Of a DNA stretch of 64,000 bases, positions 1 to 7,300 are shown piece after piece. The position numbers and the translations under genes were made by a program. Numbering within the stretch: the first letter of the stretch is position 1; every line of letters begins with the position of its first letter. Source of the DNA: Lactobacillus sp. ESL0785 (GTDB lineage Bacteria; Bacillota; Bacilli; Lactobacillales; Lactobacillaceae); contig NZ_CP113916.1 in the NCBI RefSeq assembly GCF_029395455.1, forward strand, positions 1,550,001 to 1,614,000, given 5' to 3'. Below the pieces are notes generated by a model. It ran no database searches and was not told the origin of the DNA. It saw nothing but the letters and a program-made list of their open reading frames with translations.

Positions 1-62
1 ACTGGTGCAGCAACGGTCAATAATGTGGCCGCAGCAACACCAGTGATAAAACTATTTCTCAT
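1..62 (-). CDS. 5' end of a secreted protein (signal peptide only)
   Basis: Only the first 20 codons are in the window; the gene continues past base 1. They read MRNSFITGVAAATLLTVAAP, a short basic start followed by an Ala/Leu-rich hydrophobic core, which is a typical Sec signal peptide. A strong ribosome binding site (AAGGAGGAA on the minus strand, bases 72-80) lies about 9 nt upstream of the ATG. Its place next to a SLAP/S-layer island suggests another surface protein, but nothing beyond the signal peptide can be seen. Confidence 0.75.
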   Translation of the reverse strand, partial: MRNSFITGVAAATLLTVAAP

Positions 63-170
63 AAATTGAATTTCCTCCTTAATCAACATCTTTATTGTAT
101 CGAGCTATCATGTTCTAGACAATAGCTTCCAATTATTTGTAGTCAAAAAGTAATATTGTTCATAATTTTA

Positions 171-677
171 TTACAAAAAGTTTGACGAGATTTCTAAAGT
201 TTGACGTAAATGATTAATTAAACGGCGCTTAATCCGTTGCAATTGTACTCGCGTCACGCCGCTAGCAGCTGCTATCTCCGTTATCGTCTCACCAGCTAGT
301 AAATGGCGATAAAAGATTACTGCTTCTAAAGCTGTCATCTGGGGAATTTCCTTTTCTAAAGCTAGATAATTATCCCAAGAATGCATCTGCCGCAAATTTT
401 GTGCTGCCAGCAGATCTGTCTGCCGTTCTTGCACTAATTGATTCTTACGCAGCAAGTCTAGTGTACGCCAGATAATCTTGCGAAAACTCCGCCGATCAAT
501 TTCTTCTCTCGTCAATGGCTGCCCTTGAGCAAGTTCTGTTGCATAGACAAATATTCCTTCCTGTAATAAGTCGTCATAATTATTATAGTCCCGTCTAACA
601 TGCGCTGTCTTAAGTGCACCCCTAACTAATTTTTGATTTTCCCAGGCGGCTAAAAAAGCCTGCTTACTAATCTTCAT
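171..677 (-). CDS. ComX/SigH-like sigma-70 family sigma factor
   Basis: A 168-aa protein with the layout of a small alternative sigma factor. An N-terminal region-2-like segment contains YNNYDDLLQEGIFVYATEL (about residues 31-49), which resembles the core-binding DLxQEG motif. A C-terminal region-4 helix-turn-helix (about 127-160) contains TITEIAAASGVTRVQLQRIK. The size and the absence of regions 1 and 3 fit the ComX/SigH group that controls late competence genes in lactic acid bacteria. It lies downstream of, and on the same strand as, a possible ComK-like gene, but a terminator at 880-923 separates them. The start is the ATG preceded by GAGG. Family assignment is firm; a role in competence is inference. 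Confidence 0.8.
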   Translation of the reverse strand: MKISKQAFLAAWENQKLVRGALKTAHVRRDYNNYDDLLQEGIFVYATELAQGQPLTREEIDRRSFRKIIWRTLDLLRKNQLVQERQTDLLAAQNLRQMHSWDNYLALEKEIPQMTALEAVIFYRHLLAGETITEIAAASGVTRVQLQRIKRRLINHLRQTLEISSNFL

Positions 678-879
678 TGTGTGACATTCCTCATTTTCAA
701 TTTTGTCACAAACGCTTGTGCACTATTAGATTAGCAAGTTACTGGTAATTATTAAAAGCAATAAAAGTAAGCGATAACAGTTAATATTATCGTAATGTTT
801 AATTTGTTATTTTAGATATTAATTAATACCATCTAGCTCAAATTCAAGTTACTTACTGGATGAAAAAAGTGTAAAAAAA

Positions 880-923
880 TAGTCTGACACAGAACTTCAA
901 ACAATGAAGTCTTACTCAGACTA
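880..923 (-). terminator. Intrinsic terminator after the ComK-like gene
   Basis: An outer arm TAGTCTGA (880-887) pairs with TCAGACTA (916-923), and an inner ACTTCA/TGAAGT arm extends the hairpin. The A-run at 873-879 becomes a U-run on the minus-strand transcript. Confidence 0.75.
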
Positions 924-930
924 TAATGCA

Positions 931-1770
931 CTAATATAAAGTATCTGGTCGCCGACTTAACAGATAAACAAAGCAGTGCGCCTCCTGAATGGAAGCTAAT
1001 TCATAATAATCTGTCAGGTAAGCACCATAACGAGCGTGCTGCTTATCTAGTAACTCTTGCCAGACTTGCTTAAGCGAAAAATTATTTAGAGATGGTGCTG
1101 GTTCAAAATACTGCTTCTGATCAATCATCGACTTGCTCTGCGTTCGTCTAACCTGCCACCCTAATGATCCTAAATGCATCGTCCCTAATTGCCACACCGC
1201 ATGATTATAGTAGACACTATTGCAGACTTGAGAACTAATGTAGCGACTACAATGATAAAAAGAAAAGGTATACCTAATTCCGCCAAGCTTGACTGACTCA
1301 AATGCAATTGCCCGCTTACCTAACGAACGATACTCATTCATCTGGTGCAAGGCTACCCAATCAACCGCTCCCGTTGTATAACTGCGCATGGAGAAGAACG
1401 CTAACTTACCAGTTGCAATCACATAATGCGCCTGCAAATGCAGCTTAACTGATAATTCGCGCTGAAATTCCAACCCTGTCAACAAATTCTGCCTGCAAAA
1501 AGCCGTAATCAATGCCTGACTGCTGCGTTCACTAAGAATAATTCCTGCTTCAGCATCAAACAAGACACTCTTATACTTACCCAGTAATGGTTTCTTTTGA
1601 AACTCATAAAGAGCAAGCGTATTAGCATTGATATAATAATTCTGATTCCTAACTAAATAATTATCTAACTTCTGGTCATGGCCTATTCGCTCACGGAGCT
1701 TGGCTTTCGACCATTGACGATATTCTGGGGTAGTCGGCAGGTGCCAACCTTGATTTGTCGCTTTCGGCAA
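931..1770 (-). CDS. Possible ComK-like competence regulator
   Basis: A 279-aa basic, soluble protein with no signal peptide. The start is a TTG preceded by AAAGGAGG at ideal spacing. By eye its middle part follows the order of conserved positions in Bacillus ComK: FCRQNLLTGLEFQ (about residues 92-104) lines up with the SCR...AGR segment, and a following stretch ending in VDWVALHQMNEY lines up with GWISHVHVKEF. A later YYNHAVWQLG resembles ComK's ENQVYRTAWL. It is about 85 residues longer than ComK (192 aa). The gene sits just upstream of a ComX-like sigma factor, which suits a regulatory role. The match was made from memory and is weak, so an unrelated hypothetical protein remains possible. 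Confidence 0.5.
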   Translation of the reverse strand: MPKATNQGWHLPTTPEYRQWSKAKLRERIGHDQKLDNYLVRNQNYYINANTLALYEFQKKPLLGKYKSVLFDAEAGIILSERSSQALITAFCRQNLLTGLEFQRELSVKLHLQAHYVIATGKLAFFSMRSYTTGAVDWVALHQMNEYRSLGKRAIAFESVKLGGIRYTFSFYHCSRYISSQVCNSVYYNHAVWQLGTMHLGSLGWQVRRTQSKSMIDQKQYFEPAPSLNNFSLKQVWQELLDKQHARYGAYLTDYYELASIQEAHCFVYLLSRRPDTLY

Positions 1771-1888
1771 ATTAATTTCCTCCTTTAATTATTTTTTACT
1801 TATCAAATTATACTAAATTTGGTACCGCTTGCATAGTGAAAATTTTGAAAAAGTGAACTTTTTAGTCAGCTACTTTGACTAGCACAAA

Positions 1889-1919
1889 AAAACGGCAACG
1901 ACTGACTCGTTACCGTTTT
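1889..1919 (-). terminator. Terminator of the 659-aa SLAP gene
   Basis: Arms AAAACGGCAACGA and TCGTTACCGTTTT enclose a 5-nt loop, with an A-run on the left that gives U's on the minus transcript. It is almost identical to the terminator of the neighbouring giant SLAP gene at 4253-4283. Confidence 0.85.
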
Positions 1920-1938
1920 AAAGGGGAATTATTCTATT

Positions 1939-2001
1939 TTAAAGTTCTGACAATTTACCATACTTATTAATATCAGTAGTTGGAACTGTTACTTTTATTT
2001 T
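1939..2001 (-). pseudogene. Relic of a SLAP-paralog C-terminus
   Basis: Directly after the stop of the 659-aa gene, in another frame, the minus strand reads KVTVPTTDINKYGKLSEL followed by TAA. The ending GKLSEL-stop matches the C-terminus of the giant paralog (ENGKLPFLSEL-stop), and the DNA around the stop (TTGTCAGAACTTTAAAAT) is shared with 4290-4310. It therefore looks like the leftover 3' end of a gene of the giant type, in front of the shared terminator. Either the present 659-aa gene replaced most of that gene, or a frameshift shortened it. Confidence 0.55.
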
Positions 2002-2003
2002 GT

Positions 2004-3983
2004 CTATTGTGCTTTTACTACATAAACAGTAATCGTTTGTTCCTTACCCTTAAATTCGACTTTTGGTTGTTTCTTATATGAATTAGTGGTGTCTGTAATT
2101 TCATTATCCTCAGCTAAACGATAATTACTGCCTAAGGCCGAGATAATTGCTGCATCAGTCTTTAAGTCAACTATATCACCTGCTTTTTGATTTGCAGTTG
2201 GCATTAAGTTTACACTGTTTAATCCTGCTACTGGACTGCCATCAGGGTTAACAAACTTAACTGTAATCTTCTTAGCATCTTGCTTAGTTAGATATACTGT
2301 TACTGTTTGACCAGCTTTAGTAAACTTACTATCTCCAGTTAACCCCTGAGTCTTACCATGTAAGTCAGTGCCAGTTGCTAATTTGTAGACGCTACGTCCT
2401 TCTGCTTGTATAAAAGCATCTAAGAATTTTTCACCTACTGCATCGCCAACTTTATGACCTGCTCCTGGAATAGTAACATTATCCATATCCAATACTGGAG
2501 TATCCGTTGTTCCATCTGTTGTTACGAACTTAACAGTAATATCACCTGCAGTTTGACTTTCACTACTTGAACCTTCTGAATCATTTGAATCTGATTTAGG
2601 AACATTAACTGTAATTGTTAGTGTAGCTACTTTACCATTTGATGCCGTTGCTTTTAGCTTAATATCAAAAGCTTTAGCTGGAGCTTCAAAATAGCCTTTG
2701 TCGTCAACAGTGACATTACTTGCTTTTAGTGATGCTTTAATATCTGATTCAAGAGAAGCTTCATCCCAAGCAACAGTGGCACCCTCAACATCAATCTTAG
2801 GTGCATACTCTGACTTAATCAAAGCAACTAATGAATCAATACTTCCCTTTGAACCCATATCAATTGAATCTGAAGTAATTGGTGTATTATCATCTGAAAC
2901 AGTTCTTACAAAGTAAACACCATCTTGAGTATTATTAGTATTTGAATCTGATTTAGGAACATTAACCGTAATTGTTAGTGTGGCTACTTTACCATTTGAT
3001 GCCGTTGCTTTTAATTTAATATCAAAAGCTTTAGCTGGAGCTTCAAAATAGCCTTTGTCGTCAACAGTGACATTACTTGCTTTTAGTGATGCTTTAATAT
3101 CTGATTCAAGAGAAGCTTCATCCCAAGCAACAGTGGCACCCTCAACATCAATCTTAGGTGCATACTCTGACTTAATCAAAGCAACTAATGAATCAATGCT
3201 TCCTTTTGAACCCATATCAATTGTATCTGAAGTAATTGGTGTATTATCATCTGAAACAGTTCTTACAAAGTAAACACCATCTTGAGTATTAGTATTTGAA
3301 CCTCCCGGAGCAGTATTACCACTTGGAGTGTTAGTACCAGTTGAATTGTTTGAGCCATTTGAACCGTTTGATGAGTTCGAACTATTTGAACCCTTTGAAC
3401 CATTGCTGGTTGGTGTTGAAACTGCTCCGCTCGTAGTATTAGCAGCAAGTACATACTTGCCATTACCAATACTGTAGTACTTCTTACCTTTAATGGTCTT
3501 AGTACCATATACCTTAATCTTCTTGTTCTTATTAAAGGTCTTCTCGCCTACACGCTTACCCTTACTATTGAAAATATATGATGTCTTCTTAAGAGTAACC
3601 GTCTTAGCTAATTTCACGTTCTTGGCAGCTATGTACTTACCATGACCTAATGAGTAATATTTCTTACCCTTAATAGTCTTAGTACCGTAAACTTTAATGG
3701 TCTTACCCTTCTTAAAGTGGCCGGCTACCTTCTTGCCCTTCTTGTTGTAAACTGCTGATGATCTCTTAACTTCAGCAGCCTTAGCCTTCTTAACGGCTTT
3801 CTTAGCAGCCACTACTACAGTATTAGCACTCGGGTTAACATTTGAGACAAATGCTAAGCCGCCCAAAGCACTACCCGCAGCGATTGTAGTTACCAGTAAG
3901 TTACGAGCAGCTTTATGAAGCTTACCGTTTTTTAATGCTTTAGACACATCTTTTTGTAACTTTTTCTTAGAATTAAAATCCAA
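2004..3983 (-). CDS. SLAP-anchored surface protein with duplicated domain and MucBP-like repeats
   Basis: A 659-aa secreted protein starting at a TTG with AGGAGG 9 nt upstream. Residues 1-60 form an unusually long signal region with a basic, hydrophilic first 28 residues before the hydrophobic VTTIAAGSALGGLAFV core. Two SLAP domains follow (about 70-122 and 127-180; VYNKKGKKV..., KGKKYYSLGHGKYI), expected to bind wall polymers. After a Ser/Gly/Asn linker (about 181-232) come two nearly identical 119-residue repeats (about 233-470), then two MucBP-like repeats (about 485-570 and 572-657), each opening with ITVKFV and closing with TVTVY or TITVY. There is no LPXTG motif, so anchoring is probably through SLAP. 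The first roughly 200 codons are nearly identical to the 725-aa paralog. Likely a cell-surface adhesin; the ligand is unknown. Confidence 0.85.
   Translation of the reverse strand: MDFNSKKKLQKDVSKALKNGKLHKAARNLLVTTIAAGSALGGLAFVSNVNPSANTVVVAAKKAVKKAKAAEVKRSSAVYNKKGKKVAGHFKKGKTIKVYGTKTIKGKKYYSLGHGKYIAAKNVKLAKTVTLKKTSYIFNSKGKRVGEKTFNKNKKIKVYGTKTIKGKKYYSIGNGKYVLAANTTSGAVSTPTSNGSKGSNSSNSSNGSNGSNNSTGTNTPSGNTAPGGSNTNTQDGVYFVRTVSDDNTPITSDTIDMGSKGSIDSLVALIKSEYAPKIDVEGATVAWDEASLESDIKASLKASNVTVDDKGYFEAPAKAFDIKLKATASNGKVATLTITVNVPKSDSNTNNTQDGVYFVRTVSDDNTPITSDSIDMGSKGSIDSLVALIKSEYAPKIDVEGATVAWDEASLESDIKASLKASNVTVDDKGYFEAPAKAFDIKLKATASNGKVATLTITVNVPKSDSNDSEGSSSESQTAGDITVKFVTTDGTTDTPVLDMDNVTIPGAGHKVGDAVGEKFLDAFIQAEGRSVYKLATGTDLHGKTQGLTGDSKFTKAGQTVTVYLTKQDAKKITVKFVNPDGSPVAGLNSVNLMPTANQKAGDIVDLKTDAAIISALGSNYRLAEDNEITDTTNSYKKQPKVEFKGKEQTITVYVVKAQ
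2580..3293 (-). repeat. Two tandem 357-bp repeats inside the SLAP-MucBP gene
   Basis: Two copies of about 357 bp (119 codons) lie head to tail; the shared start TCTGATTTAGG recurs at 2590 and 2947. Only scattered single-base differences are visible, which points to a recent duplication or ongoing gene conversion. The unit is also related at protein level to a domain of the S-layer-like protein (DDKGxFxAPAxxF, then TNGK/SNGK and ATL). Confidence 0.9.
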
Positions 3984-4020
3984 TTTAGAGTCCTCCTAAT
4001 TAATCTTATATTTCACTTCA

Positions 4021-4048
4021 ATAATAACTATTAGTAAAAAATAGTCAA
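4021..4048 (-). promoter_or_regulatory. Promoter of the 659-aa SLAP gene
   Basis: On the minus strand TTGACT (4043-4048) is followed after 16 nt by TATTAT (4021-4026), about 40 nt upstream of the TTG start. The paralog at 12577 has the matching arrangement TTGATT-17-TATTAT. The rest of the 319-bp gap 3984-4302 is AT-rich and shows only the terminator at 4253-4283. Confidence 0.6.
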
Positions 4049-4252
4049 GCGTTATCATATGATAAAATCATAGTTCTTGTTACTTAATATGTTATTTATT
4101 TTAAGTGGTAAAATTCTATCATTAATTTTATTTTTAACAAAATTTTGTTATAATTTTTGTTATTTTTATTACTTTGAAAATTATTTAATTATTTTGATAC
4201 TTTTGATTGTTTTTTTACCGCTTACATGATGGCACTTTTTTAGTTAGCACAA

Positions 4253-4283
4253 AAAACGGCAACGACTGACTCGTTACCGTTTT
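4253..4283 (-). terminator. Terminator of the giant SLAP gene
   Basis: A hairpin with arms AAAACGGCAACGA/TCGTTACCGTTTT and a U-run on the minus transcript, about 20 nt after the stop at 4303. It is near-identical to the hairpin at 1889-1919. Confidence 0.85.
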
Positions 4284-4302
4284 AAAAAGTAATTAATTTA
4301 TT

Positions 4303-7300
4303 TTAAAGTTCTGACAAAAATGGTAATTTACCATTCTCTAAAGCACCATAGAGGTCATTTAGAATTTGCTCTTTTGTACTTAACTTATCGATAATATCTA
4401 CAAGACTATCCTGAATAGTTTGCGCCTGGGAATTAATTCCTGCAGCATCAAAGACCCTAGAAATTGCCTTCATATCGTTATAGATAGCTTTAATAGCCTC
4501 TAAGTTATCTGAAGCTATTGAAATACTATTATACGGCTTGCCAGTACTTGGATTTTTTTCATTAGCTGTTTTAGGTAATTGAGCAAATTCCGACATCATC
4601 TCTTGATACGTTGTAGCAACACTTGCAAAATCAGCTCCCGCTGAACTAGTAATAATTTTCCTAGCTGCACTAAATAACTTAGTAGCATCCGGATCCAACA
4701 ATGTTGCAAGTCCACTGACCTGCTTAAGAGTCGGATCAGTACCAGTATAATTCTCTGAAGAAGTATACAGCTCTGTTAATTCTTTAACTTGATCACCAGT
4801 AAAGTTACCTTTAACCTGATCAATCACCTTGAATAAATTAGCAATATCTGGTTCTGCATTCTTTAAATCATCCAAGATGTCACTACCAAGATTATAAATT
4901 ATATCAAATTTTTTTGCATAAAGTCCCATTGTGAAAATATCTACAGGGCTACCAGACAAATGTGGCAAGTCTTTTAATTGCAATACAAAAGAATTAAATT
5001 TTGTTTGGACATCCTGCGCTTGATCTGATGTTATATGAGATTGGATAGCTTCTAAAGCGGTAAAGATTTTTGACAAACTCGGACTCCAAGCTTTCATTAA
5101 GGCTGCAAGTATCTTTAATGAACTGTTATTTCCAGTATAATTCGTTATAGCTGTAAGTACATTATTAAGTCCTATACGCTTAACCGAATCTATACTGCTG
5201 CTAATTGTTGTCATAGCAGAAAAAATAGCCGTCAAATCAGAGTTTGCATCAATGTTAACTAAATCTTTAGCTACTGTAACTAAGCCATTATAAACTGAAC
5301 TAAGCGGTGCTAACATCTCCCAGCCACTAGTCCATGTTGATGGTAAATTACCCATTTCTTGCAATAATTTATCAACATCTTTTTTGGCCGTTTTATGATC
5401 ACCATCGGCCAGCTTACTACTTAGATCAACTAACTTATTATACAAGGCTGTCAATCCGGGTTTAGCAGCTATTGCGGCATCAGTAACATCCACAATCAAA
5501 TTATCTTGGACATTAATTGTAATTGAAATATCTTTAGTCGAACCATCACTGTAAGTAACTGTTACTATTCCAGTTGTTAAGCCTGCTGAAGAAGTATCTA
5601 CCGATGTCTTCCAAGCTGCTGTTGCATTATCAGGTAAATCTGTTACTGCTTTAAAAGCATCCACGATAGCTCGCCCTCTAGTAGCCGTTAGTGTGCCGTT
5701 TGATTGGACATTCGAAGTATCAGCTTGTGAAGCTACAACATTAACCAAGACGGTTATCTCCTTAGTCGAACCATCACCAAAGATAACTGTTACAACCGCT
5801 AATTGCGGACCAAGTTCACTAGTATTAACAGGATCCTTCCATTTTACCTTGGCACCATTGGGTAATGACGATAATCCTTTAGTAGCCTCTGCATCAGCTA
5901 AGATAACATTGTGTACAGCCGGGACTGTGCCCTGAGCAACTACATTTGAAGTATCAGCATCAGTTGTTCCTTGTGCAATAACATTAACTATAACAGGAAT
6001 AGTTTTAATTGAATTATCACTAAATGTAATTTTAACTGTAGCAATTATTAGACCAAGTTGGGTAGTATCAACAGCAGTGATAAGTTCAACTTTTGCATCT
6101 GATGGCAAATCACTCAAACTACTCCTGATCATTTCATCACTAATAGTGCCACCTTTAGCAACTTCAATCGGTTTATTAGCTGTAACTGTTGATTTATCTG
6201 CTGCTGTAAGACGAGCTGTCACATTAACTAAGACAGGAACTTCTTTAGTCGAACCATCATTAAAAGCAACGATAATTATTGCTATTTGCGGGCCAACCTT
6301 ACTCGTATCAACTGGCATTTTCCAAGCAGCACTTGCATCAGTAGGTAAGTTGTTTAATGCATCTGCGGCATTGCCAATACTTGTACCCTGTTCTACTTGA
6401 ATTGAATCCTTAGCAGAAACAGTAGTTGTTTCAGCCTCGGTAGGCTTACTTGTAACTTCAACCAGTATAGTGATTTCTTTAGTTGAGTGATCCTTAAAAG
6501 CAACGATAACTATTGCTATTTGTGGGCCAACTTTACTCGTATCAACTGGCGTTTTCCAAGCAGCACTTGCATCAGCAGGTAAAGCTGTTACTGCATCTGC
6601 AGCGCTGCCAACACTTTCACCCTGTTTTACTTGAATTAAGCCATTATTCTTAGCTGTTACAGTAGATTGAGAAGCTTCAGTAGGAGCTGCTGCTGGTTTA
6701 ATAACTTCAACTAAGACAGGAACTTCTTTAGTCGAACCATCCTTAAAAGTTACAATAACTATTGCTATTTGCGGACCAACTTGACGAGTGTCAACAGAAT
6801 CCTCCCAAGCTGCTGTTGCTCCAGCAGGTAAAGCCGTCACTGCATCTGCAGCATTGCCAATCTCGCCACCTTGAACTATCTTAATTGTTCCCTTAGATGC
6901 TATATCAGATTGTTCTGCTTCAGTTGCATTATGATCAGGCGTCACAGGATGAGGAGCCGGATTAGCCTTTGCTGGCTTATCAAGATTATTCAACCATGCA
7001 AAAGTACCATTTTCTAAAGCTTCATAAATGGCATCTAACTCTTGCTGCTTACTTAAATCCATCTTCTGGTTAATGCCTTGCAGACTACTAATAATCTTAA
7101 TTATTTGATCGTTAATTTCTTGTGTCGTATACGGCACAAGTATTTTTGCAACATCCTTATAAATTGATTCAACCGTATCAGGATTAGAACTAGCCCAATC
7201 AACAAAACTTAAGTATTGATCTTGGGTCATACCAACACTAGCTGGCATTTTATCAGTCTGTGTCATTAAATCCTGGAAAGCTGCATTAATATCTGTTAAA

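Noticed and set aside
2698-3273. Two identical-looking 72-codon open frames on the plus strand
   Set aside because: They are antisense to the duplicated 119-aa domain and have no binding site; the likeness only mirrors the repeat.
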